From assembly GCA_947500385.1 (NCBI GenBank), contig CANMSA010000001.1, positions 496,001 through 560,000 of the forward strand: DNA of 64,000 nucleotides, given 5' to 3'. This document shows, one piece after another, positions 1 through 8,087 of the stretch; within the stretch, counting starts at the first letter, position 1; each line of letters starts with the position of its first letter. The stretch is from an uncultured Flavobacteriaceae bacterium (GTDB taxonomy: Bacteria > Bacteroidota > Bacteroidia > Flavobacteriales > Flavobacteriaceae). The notes under the pieces were generated by a model, which saw nothing but the letters and a program-made list of their open reading frames with translations, made no database searches and was not told where the DNA came from. The translations under genes were made by a program, and so were the position numbers.

Positions 1-1
1 G

Positions 2-691
2 AAAGCAATACAGCAAGAAATGGAACAAGGATTTACCTTAGGGCCCAACAGCAAACTAACCGCTATGGGAGCCCTTGACACAGAAAGGGATGACATGCTG
101 GGCGGGAGCTTTACGGGTACCATTTCCGGTAAACCCGCCCAAGCGTACATCGTGGGAATGCCAAACAAATATGGTCAGGGGCTTACGCTTATCTGTGGTG
201 CGAATGTGAATGCTTTTTCGGATAGGCTAAAAAGTGCCGGACTCGACCTTGCCAAATCAGTGGTTTTTTACGACCCGAATGAAAAGCCTCTCCCTATTGC
301 AAAGGGAAATGAATCCGCCGAATGGAAGGCCAAGTTCAATAATTGCCGGCTCACCTTCATGGAATCGTACCAATCTTCGGGAAGTAGCGGATACGGCAAA
401 AAAATTAAAATCGACCTCTGTGCCAAGGGCTATTTTAGGCATTCGTCCTATAGCAGTATGAGTGTCAACGGCGGGGCATATAGCGCCGGCTCAGGGAGTA
501 ATACAAAAGGCAGCGGCACATGGACTATGATAGAAAATCAAGGACAAGTAGTGCTTCGGTTACATTTTTACAACAAGGAAGTATACGAGTTTACAGTCAC
601 CATAGATGCGGACGATAAGACCTATTTGAACGGGAATCGCTATTTTAGGACCTATGAAGGTGCCGGAAAGTACAGCCCGGCATGTGATTGA
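2..691 (+). CDS. hypothetical protein, 3' part (5' end outside window)
   Basis: The reading frame is open from the first bases of the window to the TGA at 689-691. The first ATG (position 20) has in-frame coding sequence before it, so the gene most likely begins upstream and only its last ~229 codons are seen. The final ~85 residues (from about GSGTWTMIENQGQ to the end) alternate hydrophobic and polar residues like a small beta-sandwich, ending NRYFRTYEGAGKYSPACD. I recognise no catalytic motif and cannot name a family. The downstream sensor kinase starts 48 bp later on the same strand. A short inverted repeat (CGATAC/GTATCG near 712-731) lies in the gap. Confidence 0.6.
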   Translation, partial: KAIQQEMEQGFTLGPNSKLTAMGALDTERDDMLGGSFTGTISGKPAQAYIVGMPNKYGQGLTLICGANVNAFSDRLKSAGLDLAKSVVFYDPNEKPLPIAKGNESAEWKAKFNNCRLTFMESYQSSGSSGYGKKIKIDLCAKGYFRHSSYSSMSVNGGAYSAGSGSNTKGSGTWTMIENQGQVVLRLHFYNKEVYEFTVTIDADDKTYLNGNRYFRTYEGAGKYSPACD

Positions 692-739
692 AACCAAACA
701 CAAAGAACATCGCGATACTTTTATGGTATCGTCCCCACT

Positions 740-2686
740 ATGAAAGAGTTCCTAAAAATACTATTCTTCTTTTTTGTTACCCAAGCCGGTTATGCCCAGA
801 ATAGTACGATAACCTCTCTAAAACAACGCCTCCTTCAGACCAATCTAGCGGATACCACGAAAGTGGACCTCTGTTTATTGTTGAGCAGCGAGTTTTTATC
901 CGTTAGCATTGACAGTAGTCAGTTATATACACAGAAAGCGGCCCAGCTATCCGCCCTAAACAATCAGTACAAAGCGGCTAAAATATATAGCAATAAGGGC
1001 TTATTTCAGCATTACAGTGCGAATCGTGATTCGGCGCATTACTATTTTGACAAGGCTTTGGAAAGGTTGGATGAAAAAGAAGATAAAATAGTGCGATCCG
1101 AGGTGTATTCCAACTATTCCATTTCGCTGGACAAGGACTTTGAAAAAGCGATCGATTATAACATCAAAGCGATCGACCTGGTAAAAGACAACGACAGTGT
1201 CGTTTGTAAAATATACTACAATCAAGGGGTATTGTATTTTCAAAATAATTTGAAAGCACCGGCCAAAAAGTACTTCAAACTAGGCTATGAAAAAAGCGTA
1301 ACGGGCGGTTATACCCGACTAGAAGGGGTAGCAGCAAGAGCCTTGGCCTATATCTACCGGCAAGAACAGCAGGTCGATAGCGCCAAGATATACCTAGAAA
1401 GGGCCCTTGCGCTCTGTGAACGCACCAAATCGCCCGAAACATGCTACGGCATTCATGTGGAACTCGGAGAATTTTACGACGGCCTCAAACAACACAAAAA
1501 AGCGAAAGCTGCCTTTTTAAAAGCCAATGAATATGCCTTAGTACGCAAAAAGCGGTTCGATATTCTTAGCAGTTACATCATGCTGGGCCGGCATGAGTCA
1601 CAACAAGAAAATTACGAGGAAGCAAGCGGTTACTTTGAGGAATTCGAACGGTTGTTCAAGCAAGAGGAACCGGTATTCTATGTAGGGGTCAATGCCTACG
1701 AAAGCTGGTCGGAACTAGAGGCCAAAAGAGGCAACTACAGCCGATCGAACACGCTCCTAAAAACGGCCATGCGGTTCAAAGATTCGCTTTATTCCCATCA
1801 GAACAAAGAATCCTTGGCCGCGGCAGATGCGAAATACGAAACAGCAAAAAAAGACAAAGAAATTGCCAAGCAAAATTTACGGCTGCAAGCAAAGGAAAAC
1901 GATCTCTTAAAAAAGAAAAATCAATTTAATCTGGCCTTGGGTGCAGGAATGGTTTTGGTATTGTTGAGTTTGGGCCTGTGGCTGTTTTTTCGGCAACGGC
2001 AAACCCTAAAGAACAATGAAATTATGGCCTTGGAAGCCAAGCAGGAACTCCTAAAATTGGAAGCCTTGATCGACGGGGAAGAGAAAGAACGCAATCGGTT
2101 GGCACAAGACCTGCATGATGGCATCAATGGCGACTTGGCGGTCATCAAGTACAAGATCAGCTCCATCGAGGCCGTCTCCCTTTCTCCCAAAGAACAACTA
2201 TCCCATACCGATGCGGTAGAAATGTTAGACCATGCGGTGGAAGAAATCCGTAGGATATCTCACAACCTGGCGCCTCCTTCGCTCCATAACTTTGATCTAA
2301 TCGAAGCCATACAACAGTTTTGCCTTACCCAAAATGCGGCGCACCCTGTCAACATTAGTTTTCAATATTTTGGCAACAAATTGGCCTTAAAAAAAGAAAA
2401 TGAGACCGCCATTTATCGTATTGTACAAGAACTCGTGAACAATACCATAAAGCATTCCCAGGCCACCGAAGCCTTGGTACAGATCAATAATCGCGGGCAT
2501 CAGCTGACCATTACCGTGGAGGACAATGGCAAAGGCTTTGACCCCAAAAGCCCTTCCAAGGGGATTGGGCTTCAGAACATTCGATCCCGCGTTGATTTTT
2601 TAAAAGCAGACCTAGACTTGAATTCCGGCGCCAGAGGTACTACTTTTAGTATTGAAATAGATCTAACCAAAATAAACAATACGTGA
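740..2686 (+). CDS. TPR-containing sensor histidine kinase (HisKA_3 type)
   Basis: This is a 648-residue inner-membrane sensor kinase. In order it has a signal peptide (ending about ...QAGYAQ), a periplasmic array of TPR-like helices (~40-360), a short coiled coil (~365-392), one membrane helix (~394-417), a HisKA_3 dimerisation/phosphoacceptor segment with His near 458 in AQDLHDGING, and a HATPase domain with N-box (ELVNNTIKHS, ~564) and G-boxes (DNGKGFDP, GIGLQNIRSR). All expected catalytic motifs are present. Its stop overlaps the GTG start of the following LuxR-type response regulator, so the two are cotranscribed and form a cognate pair. In Bacteroidota, kinases of this layout sense an unknown periplasmic or cell-state signal; nothing here reveals the ligand. 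Confidence 0.9.
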   Translation: MKEFLKILFFFFVTQAGYAQNSTITSLKQRLLQTNLADTTKVDLCLLLSSEFLSVSIDSSQLYTQKAAQLSALNNQYKAAKIYSNKGLFQHYSANRDSAHYYFDKALERLDEKEDKIVRSEVYSNYSISLDKDFEKAIDYNIKAIDLVKDNDSVVCKIYYNQGVLYFQNNLKAPAKKYFKLGYEKSVTGGYTRLEGVAARALAYIYRQEQQVDSAKIYLERALALCERTKSPETCYGIHVELGEFYDGLKQHKKAKAAFLKANEYALVRKKRFDILSSYIMLGRHESQQENYEEASGYFEEFERLFKQEEPVFYVGVNAYESWSELEAKRGNYSRSNTLLKTAMRFKDSLYSHQNKESLAAADAKYETAKKDKEIAKQNLRLQAKENDLLKKKNQFNLALGAGMVLVLLSLGLWLFFRQRQTLKNNEIMALEAKQELLKLEALIDGEEKERNRLAQDLHDGINGDLAVIKYKISSIEAVSLSPKEQLSHTDAVEMLDHAVEEIRRISHNLAPPSLHNFDLIEAIQQFCLTQNAAHPVNISFQYFGNKLALKKENETAIYRIVQELVNNTIKHSQATEALVQINNRGHQLTITVEDNGKGFDPKSPSKGIGLQNIRSRVDFLKADLDLNSGARGTTFSIEIDLTKINNT

Positions 2687-3315
2687 TACAGGTAGCCATT
2701 GTAGACGATCATAGTATGGTCCTGAAGGGGATTGAAACCATGTTGGAAGATTCCGATGAGATCCGCATTTGCGCGACCTATGGCTTGGGAAAACAACTGT
2801 TGAACGACATTGAAAACGCCATGCCCCATGTATTGTTGCTCGATATCAACTTACCCGATAGTAATGGGGTTGACCTCTGTAAAACGTTGCACAAAAAATA
2901 TCCAGAATTGGCCATTTTGGCCTTATCCAACTACAGCGAAACGGGCTTTATCAAAAGCATGTTGCGCAATGGGGCCAAAGGCTATTTGCTTAAAAACACG
3001 GGCAAGGCCGAACTGATCCAGGCCATTAAAACGGTCTATGAAGGGAAGACCTACCTACCACGGGGCGTACAGGATATTTTATTGAACCATAGTATTGGCA
3101 CCACGGAAACGAGCTTTATTCCAAAATTGACGCGGCGCGAAAAAGAGATCCTGAACCTCATCGCGGAAGAGCACACCAACCAGGAAATTTCCGAACTGCT
3201 TTTTATCAGCGCCAAAACGGTGGAGACCCATCGCAACAACCTCATCCAAAAAATGGGCGTTCGCAATACGGCCGGACTCATTCGGGTGGCAGTGGAGAAA
3301 GGGTTGTTGGGGTAG
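2683..3315 (+). CDS. LuxR/NarL-family response regulator
   Basis: A 210-residue response regulator. The receiver domain (~1-120) has the acidic pocket in VAIVDDHS, the phosphoacceptor Asp near 53 (LLLDINLPDSNG), and the conserved Lys in GYLLKN. The C-terminal LuxR/GerE helix-turn-helix (~145-205) contains LTRREKEILNLIAEEHTNQE followed by ISAKTVETHRNNL. The start is GTG at 2683, inside the TGA of the kinase gene (4-bp overlap), indicating translational coupling. NarL-family proteins bind short inverted repeats of about 7-bp half-sites. That makes this protein one candidate for binding the TTACGGA/TCCGTAA palindromes found at five places downstream, though the sequence offers no direct proof. 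Confidence 0.92.
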   Translation: MIQVAIVDDHSMVLKGIETMLEDSDEIRICATYGLGKQLLNDIENAMPHVLLLDINLPDSNGVDLCKTLHKKYPELAILALSNYSETGFIKSMLRNGAKGYLLKNTGKAELIQAIKTVYEGKTYLPRGVQDILLNHSIGTTETSFIPKLTRREKEILNLIAEEHTNQEISELLFISAKTVETHRNNLIQKMGVRNTAGLIRVAVEKGLLG

Positions 3316-3344
3316 CGAAGTACCGTTTATCCAATACCAAAAAC

Positions 3345-4097
3345 TTATTTTTTATCAGCGCTTGGATTCACAAAAGAATTCGCATTGAACCTATGCTCCG
3401 GCACATAGGTTTCAATGATGTAAGGGGTAATCTTTTTTAGGGTTTCCCCGTGTACCGGGTGCAGGCCCGGGGCCGTAAAATAATCGATTTCGGTGGCCTT
3501 GTTCTTGTAGTACCAGATCAAGGGCTTGCCGGTGGGGCCAAAAAAAACATAGGCGGCATCTACCCTTACTTTCTTCATACTTTTTAATTCCACTTTGTCC
3601 AAAGGCTTCACTTCCGTTCCGAATTTTGACAAAGGACCTATATCACAAGATACCTCCACATAAACAGAATCGGCCCAGGTCATGCAGACGCTTTCGTTCG
3701 AATCAATTTCAGGTCCGACAGTAACCAAATGACGATATCCAAAAAAAGATAAAACCATTATCAATAAAACAACTAAAATCACAATCCATTTATCATTTTT
3801 TACTTTCCCCTTTTCTATAGCGTTTCCTGTCTTTAAAGATGGGGTCTTCTTAACGTAATCTGAAAAACTATCAAACCCCAAATACTTGCAAAACAAATCT
3901 ACACTGTCGGCCTGCGGAATACCGTGTCTCTTCCTTTTATTTATGTATCTATCATATGCTCTTTCCACTGTTTTAGAACTTAATCCAATCTGCTCACCAA
4001 TGTGGCTGGATAGTGCGTACTTAGAATGAGAAGCGTGTTCCTTCTTCGCCTTATCAAAAACTTTGCAAACAATTTCATCTATCCTTTTTTCATCCAT
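3345..4097 (-). CDS. HTH-like, single-pass membrane protein of unknown role
   Basis: From the ATG at 4097 the product has 250 residues. The N-terminal ~75 residues are helical and charged, with a segment LSSKTVERAYDRYI typical of a small DNA-binding-like domain seen in Flavobacteriaceae. One membrane helix (~residues 103-123, WIVILVVLLIMVLSFFG) is followed by a ~120-residue outer domain without a motif I know. The start is uncertain. The frame stays open to a TTG at 4232 and an ATG at 4223, and the palindrome-linked promoter upstream predicts a transcript start near 4260, which would suit those starts. I prefer 4097 because MDEKRIDEI looks like a natural N-terminus. The gene faces the response regulator tail to tail across a 29-bp gap. 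Confidence 0.65.
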   Translation of the reverse strand: MDEKRIDEIVCKVFDKAKKEHASHSKYALSSHIGEQIGLSSKTVERAYDRYINKRKRHGIPQADSVDLFCKYLGFDSFSDYVKKTPSLKTGNAIEKGKVKNDKWIVILVVLLIMVLSFFGYRHLVTVGPEIDSNESVCMTWADSVYVEVSCDIGPLSKFGTEVKPLDKVELKSMKKVRVDAAYVFFGPTGKPLIWYYKNKATEIDYFTAPGLHPVHGETLKKITPYIIETYVPEHRFNANSFVNPSADKK

Positions 4098-4265
4098 TAC
4101 TCTAAAAATACAAATTTCAAATAGACAAACTTTTGGCATAATACCTTTCGAACGCCCTATTTCATTGGTGTCGAAAACAAGTCGAAAACAAGTCGGCTTC
4201 GTGTCTGCAATCACTTCTGTCATCTTTCCCAAATTGCACTCAACAATGATTACCGCTATGCATTG

Positions 4266-4310
4266 CTAACATAGCGTTTCTAGAAAAATCATGCTTACGG
4301 AAATCTGTAA
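4266..4310 (-). promoter_or_regulatory. Palindromic operator with -7 box (promoter of the HTH-like membrane protein)
   Basis: The 16-bp site TTACGGAAATCTGTAA (4295-4310) is a near-palindrome of 7-bp arms. On the minus strand, 21 bp beyond it, lies TATGTTAG (4273-4266), close to the Bacteroidota -7 consensus TAnnTTTG. The same spacing recurs at four other promoters in this window, so this is read as an activator site centred near -42 of a minus-strand transcript. On the plus strand I see no matching -7 box at that distance. Confidence 0.6.
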
Positions 4311-4473
4311 ACGGTGGGGTTTGGCCCATTGGAAAGTAGCCTAACGCCACCGTCTACCGATTTCACTTTCCACAAAAACAAGGAGTACTCCACCCCTTAC
4401 GGGGGACTGGCAAAAGCAGCTCTGGGAAGGTCCCGGACGGCCACCCCTATGACAAATTTTAAAGCAAAGTTTT

Positions 4474-4629
4474 ATGAAAAAAGTAGTAATAGCCGCATTG
4501 GCAATAGTTTTTAATATGTTTTTATTTTCTTGTACCGACGATTCCATCGCCGAAACCGACATCCTTTATGAAACCCAGGCGACCGAGGGAGACGATGGAG
4601 AAGTAGAACAAGATCCTGACGGTCAATAG
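4474..4629 (+). CDS. small lipoprotein, 51 residues
   Basis: This short gene encodes a product starting MKKVVIAALAIV and ending GEVEQDPDGQ. A hydrophobic signal segment ends in a lipobox (FLFSC, Cys at residue 20), followed by an acidic, probably disordered tail (DDSIAETD...). It should be a lipid-anchored surface or periplasmic peptide. The ATG is preceded by an A-rich stretch (AAAGCAAAG), usual in Bacteroidota, which lack strong Shine-Dalgarno sites. It lies 50 bp upstream of a sensor kinase on the same strand and could be part of its sensing unit. No family recognised. Confidence 0.6.
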   Translation: MKKVVIAALAIVFNMFLFSCTDDSIAETDILYETQATEGDDGEVEQDPDGQ

Positions 4630-4679
4630 AATGCAAGTTAGTTCTTACATTTGATCGGCCTTTTTACTAATTTTGAGGG

Positions 4680-6530
4680 ATGAAGCATTACGTTGCCTTG
4701 TCCCTCTTTTTTGTATTTACTTTTGTTTGGAAAGGCTGTAACTCAAACACAACGGTCAAAAGCGATTCATATCCGATTTCGGATTCCACATCTTTGAAGG
4801 CTCTTGCAGATACTATTGGCACATTCGGAAGGCAGAAAAAATACGATAGTGCCATATACTATTCAAGAAAGCTATTGCGCCTATCCACAGCCCTTAATGA
4901 TAGCTCCTATATGGCCAATGCCAATCGCAGATTGGGGTTTTATAAGAAAAAGAAAAATCAGCTCGATTCAGCATTTTTTTTCTTCAATAAAGCCCTTAGC
5001 ATCCGTAAAAATCTCAAGGATAGCCTTACCGCCGGGGAACGGCTGTTAGACATGGCCAACATTCAGAAAAGCCTAGGGGCATTCAATAATAGTAACACTA
5101 CCGCAATTGACGGTTTACAATACCTGAAAAACGAAACACAAACAGTAGCGATTTCCGGCTTGCACCATGTGCTCTCAGTCTCCTACAAAGAACTGGGAAA
5201 CTACAAGGAGGCATTAAAATGGAACGATAGCGCAATCTATACCGTTCTACAAGACGAAGAACGGGCAAGAGATATCTTGATATTCCAAAATACCAGGGCC
5301 AATATCCTAGCAGGGCAACAGCATTATTCCCAAAGCATTTCCTTATTACAACAATTGTTGAAAGACACCTCGGCCGTCAAAAGTAAAACCGAATATGCAA
5401 GGGTTTTGTGCAACCTGGGGGTGGTAAAATGGCAAGAAAACCCAAATAATAGTGAAAGTGAAGCCCTACTGTTAAGGGCGTCAAAGGAAAGGGAAGCATT
5501 GAAAACCGTATCGGGACTTATTTCCAGCCACATCCACTTGGCCGAATATTATGCGAACAATAAACCCGAATTGGCGCTTGAACACGCCATTACTGCTGCA
5601 ACGTATGGGGAACAATTGAACAATCCTGTTGCAGTACACGAAGCATTGGGGCTTCAGATTTCGCTTAAGAATACCTTGAAACGCAATGCAACCGAGGAAG
5701 CGATAAAGTATAAAGAAATTAGTGAGCATCTTGAGCGCACCAAACAAAAAATCAGCAGCATATATGTGACCACCAAGTACGAAAATGATCAACTTACTGC
5801 GAAAAACGTGTCCTTGAAGGAAGTTGCGCGTCAAAAACAGCAACAGAATAGAATGTACCTCTTCGGCTTGATTCTTGTGTTGATGGCAAGCACATTTTTA
5901 TGGTACTATTTTAAACAACGCAACAAACGCCTCCAACAGGCAAACAAAACAGCCCGACTGGAAGCGTCCCATGAAACGGAGGCGGCATTGTCCCGACGCT
6001 TGCACGACGGGATCGGGGCCACACTGAATTACGGTATGACGTTGCTACAAAACAATGCCGATAAATTAGAGATACTGGATACCCTGGACAGTGCCTACCA
6101 TCAAAGCCGCGATCTATCGAGAGAAATCAACGAGGTGGATACAGGCCTCCACTACCCTGAAGAACTATTAGCAATGCTCGGATCTAGAAAGGCACCAGAA
6201 ACAAAATTGTTAGTGGCAGGCCTAAAGGAAATCAATTGGGAACCGCTAGATTCCCTGATCAAAACCACGCTCTACAAAGTACTACAGGAACTCATGATCA
6301 ATATGGGAAAACACAGCCAAGCAGAGCAAGTATCGGTCATATTTAAAAAAACGGCGACCACCCTTGAAATACATTATGCCGATAATGGCATCGGGGCGTC
6401 AAAAAGCAGTCTCAACATTAAAAATGGCCTGCAGAATACAGAAAAGCGTATTCAAGCCATTGGCGGAACCATTACTTTTGATTCTGAAACGGGAAAGGGC
6501 TTCCATGCCGAAATCAAAATCCCCAAGTAA
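4680..6530 (+). CDS. TPR-containing sensor histidine kinase, divergent catalytic region
   Basis: A 616-residue protein with the same layout as the kinase at 740-2686. It has an N-terminal signal/lipoprotein-like segment (VWKGCNSN), TPR-type helices (~40-340), a coiled coil, a membrane helix (~393-412, MYLFGLILVLMASTFLWYYF), a phosphoacceptor motif SRRLHDGIGA (His near 442), and a HATPase domain. The N-box reads QELMINMGKHSQ instead of the more usual LVNNAIKHS, but the Asn and Lys-His are kept. The G-box YADNGIG and a short GLQNTEKRI are present, so it is probably active. The response regulator begins 11 bp after its stop, forming a second two-component pair. Confidence 0.87.
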   Translation: MKHYVALSLFFVFTFVWKGCNSNTTVKSDSYPISDSTSLKALADTIGTFGRQKKYDSAIYYSRKLLRLSTALNDSSYMANANRRLGFYKKKKNQLDSAFFFFNKALSIRKNLKDSLTAGERLLDMANIQKSLGAFNNSNTTAIDGLQYLKNETQTVAISGLHHVLSVSYKELGNYKEALKWNDSAIYTVLQDEERARDILIFQNTRANILAGQQHYSQSISLLQQLLKDTSAVKSKTEYARVLCNLGVVKWQENPNNSESEALLLRASKEREALKTVSGLISSHIHLAEYYANNKPELALEHAITAATYGEQLNNPVAVHEALGLQISLKNTLKRNATEEAIKYKEISEHLERTKQKISSIYVTTKYENDQLTAKNVSLKEVARQKQQQNRMYLFGLILVLMASTFLWYYFKQRNKRLQQANKTARLEASHETEAALSRRLHDGIGATLNYGMTLLQNNADKLEILDTLDSAYHQSRDLSREINEVDTGLHYPEELLAMLGSRKAPETKLLVAGLKEINWEPLDSLIKTTLYKVLQELMINMGKHSQAEQVSVIFKKTATTLEIHYADNGIGASKSSLNIKNGLQNTEKRIQAIGGTITFDSETGKGFHAEIKIPK

Positions 6531-6541
6531 CAAACAGCACC

Positions 6542-7207
6542 ATGTTCAAAAAAGTACTATTAGCAGAAGATTTCCAAGGCGAAAACCGTGGTATCGTGAC
6601 AACATTGCATGAGAAATTAGGCATTGATCAACTACAAGGCGAGATGTATTGCGATAAAGCATTGAACCGTTTAAAAGTTGCCCATGGTCATGCTCAGCCT
6701 TTTGAACTTCTTATAACGGACTTATCTTTTAAGAAAGATCATGTAGTTCAAAAAGTAGCCTCCGGAATTTCACTCATGAAAGCTGCTAGGGAAATACAGC
6801 CCAAAATAAACATCATAGTAAACTCCATGGAAGACAATCCTATGAAAATAAATGCCCTTTTTAAGGAACACAACATCAACGGTTATGTATGCAAGGGGCC
6901 AAATGGGTTGCAAGAATTGGTCACAGCCATACGGGAAGTATACCAAAACAGAACCTACGTTTCACCCAATGTGAATCTGCAAGTACAAAACAACGTTTTT
7001 GAGCTGGAAGCATTTGACCTCGACATTCTAAAGGATTTGGCCAACGGACTCACCAAAAAGGAAATTGCCTTAAAGCTAAGAGACCAACACATCTCTCCCA
7101 ATAGTGAAAGTACCATTGACAAACGGGTAAGCCGTCTTTTCGATGAATTTGGCGCCAAAAACACCAACCATTTGATCGCCAAACTGGTGAAATTGGGTAA
7201 AATCTGA
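6542..7207 (+). CDS. response regulator with divergent LuxR-like output domain
   Basis: A 221-residue response regulator paired with the preceding kinase. The receiver domain has the acidic pair (LLAEDF), an Asp near residue 59 (LLITDLSF), the Ser of IVNSMED, and the Lys in GYVCKG. The C-terminal ~65 residues resemble a LuxR-type helix-turn-helix (LANGLTKKEIALKL) with a longer loop (RDQHISPNSEST) before the recognition helix, unlike the standard form in the regulator at 2683-3315. A terminator hairpin follows at 7240-7274, which contains one copy of the TTACGGA-type palindrome. A role for this regulator at that site is only inferred from proximity. Confidence 0.88.
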   Translation: MFKKVLLAEDFQGENRGIVTTLHEKLGIDQLQGEMYCDKALNRLKVAHGHAQPFELLITDLSFKKDHVVQKVASGISLMKAAREIQPKINIIVNSMEDNPMKINALFKEHNINGYVCKGPNGLQELVTAIREVYQNRTYVSPNVNLQVQNNVFELEAFDLDILKDLANGLTKKEIALKLRDQHISPNSESTIDKRVSRLFDEFGAKNTNHLIAKLVKLGKI

Positions 7208-7239
7208 CCTATATAATTCCTCTTTATCAAACAAATTTC

Positions 7240-7274
7240 AATCCCTTATAGATATCTGTAAGGGATTCTTTTTT
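7240..7274 (+). terminator. Intrinsic terminator overlapping an operator palindrome
   Basis: The arms AATCCCTTA (7240-7248) and TAAGGGATT (7259-7267) form a perfect 9-bp stem followed by a T-rich run (TTCTTTTTT). It lies 33 bp after the response-regulator stop and should end that transcript. The hairpin loop region contains GATATC and is part of the palindrome TTATAGATATCTGTAA (7246-7261). Confidence 0.7.
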
Positions 7275-7290
7275 GATGGGTGTAGGTTTG
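7246..7290 (+). promoter_or_regulatory. Palindromic operator with -7 box TAGGTTTG (DUF1508 operon promoter)
   Basis: The palindrome TTATAGATATCTGTAA (7246-7261) is followed after exactly 21 bp by TAGGTTTG (7283-7290), a full match to the Bacteroidota -7 consensus TAnnTTTG. The predicted transcript start is near 7296, 26 bp before the GTG of the DUF1508 gene. The block GTAGGTTTGGG is shared with the promoter at 9433-9477. Confidence 0.72.
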
Positions 7291-7321
7291 GGGTAATATA
7301 AATCACTTAAATAAGCACAAT

Positions 7322-7474
7322 GTGGACAAATGGGAATTTTATCAAGATTCAAAAAAAGAATGGCGTTGGAGACGAACCGCATCAAATGGTAGAATAGTAG
7401 GTGCGTCGACTCAAGGATATGTCAACAAATCGGATTGTATTGAGAATGCCAAACGACACGGGTACAAAGACTAA
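7322..7474 (+). CDS. DUF1508 (YegP-like) small protein, 50 residues
   Basis: Translation from a GTG at 7322 gives VDKWEFYQDSKKEWRWRRTA followed by SNGRIVGASTQGYVNKSDC and ends AKRHGYKD. This is one complete DUF1508 unit: the pattern F-x-x-Y/W-x-D-x-x-x-x-(Y/F)RWR-x-x-A-x-NG, then G-x-GY, then a short helix with Cys/Lys. The family's biochemical role is unknown. No ATG is available in frame, as the frame opens only at 7286. The next gene starts 3 bp after the stop, so it leads a three-gene operon driven by the palindrome-linked promoter just upstream. Confidence 0.75.
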   Translation: MDKWEFYQDSKKEWRWRRTASNGRIVGASTQGYVNKSDCIENAKRHGYKD

Positions 7475-7477
7475 ACC

Positions 7478-7711
7478 ATGAACTATAAAGTAATACCATT
7501 TCTTCCTTCAATTAATCAGAAAAAGGAAAATTCTGAGCACGTGGCAGAACAATTGGAAGGAATTATCAGGAGAGGCAATGAAGCTGATTGGGAATTTGTT
7601 AGTCTTGAAGAAGTTTCAACCTACATTCTGCCTAGTGCAGGTTGTTTTGGACTAGGCGCAACTCCTGGTTACACCGCTTCTAGGCAAATGGTAGTATTCA
7701 AGAAAAAATAG
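7478..7711 (+). CDS. small DUF4177-like protein
   Basis: A 77-residue soluble protein, MNYKVIPFLPSINQKK... . A helix AEQLEGIIRRGNEADWEFVS then a strand-rich C-terminus ending ASRQMVVFKKK recalls the DUF4177 fold (short strand, helix with a Leu-x-x-x-Gly-x-x-GWE/DWE turn, strand). The middle has an unusual Gly-rich segment (SAGCFGLGATPGYT). No function is known. It sits between the DUF1508 gene (3-bp gap) and the YidD-like gene, whose ATG follows its TAG directly, so the three are translated from one message. Confidence 0.6.
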   Translation: MNYKVIPFLPSINQKKENSEHVAEQLEGIIRRGNEADWEFVSLEEVSTYILPSAGCFGLGATPGYTASRQMVVFKKK

Positions 7712-8032
7712 ATGCCCTTTTTCATTGTAGCTAGTATTAAACTGTACTGGATATGTATTCCAAAACCTCAAAGGAGAAGATGCATTTTCAAGGAATCTTG
7801 TTCCAAACATGTTTATAGGAAAACCCTAGAAAAAGGCTTTCATGGAGGTTTGAATGCCCTATTGTTTAGATACAGGAATTGTAGATCAGGGTTTGAAATT
7901 TTTGAAAACCCAGTTGATGGTAAAATTCAAATGATTCTTCCCAATCAACAAATCATAAATGACACGGAAATAGCGGAAAGAATACTTAAAAAACAAGTCG
8001 AACCTCAGAGAAAGTCATTACATAGCCCCTAG
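7712..8032 (+). CDS. YidD-like protein (membrane protein insertion efficiency factor family)
   Basis: The 106-residue product begins with a hydrophobic/amphipathic helix (IKLYWICIPK). It continues with RRRCIFKESCSKHVYRKTLE, the family pattern C-x-F/Y-x-x-(T/S)CS-x-(Y/H)-x-x-x-(A/T)-(I/L)-x-x-x-G, and then the GLNALLFRYRNCRSGF segment corresponding to the RI-x-x-C(H/R) end of YidD. YidD proteins assist membrane insertion near YidC and are normally ~70-80 residues; this one carries a ~35-residue C-terminal extension. Such an extended, operon-isolated copy is not the housekeeping gene next to rnpA. ATG follows immediately after the previous stop (TAGATG). Confidence 0.65.
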   Translation: MPFFIVASIKLYWICIPKPQRRRCIFKESCSKHVYRKTLEKGFHGGLNALLFRYRNCRSGFEIFENPVDGKIQMILPNQQIINDTEIAERILKKQVEPQRKSLHSP

Positions 8033-8087
8033 GTAAAAATTTTGAAAATAATATAAAAAAGATAGACAAGAAATACACGTAACTCCA

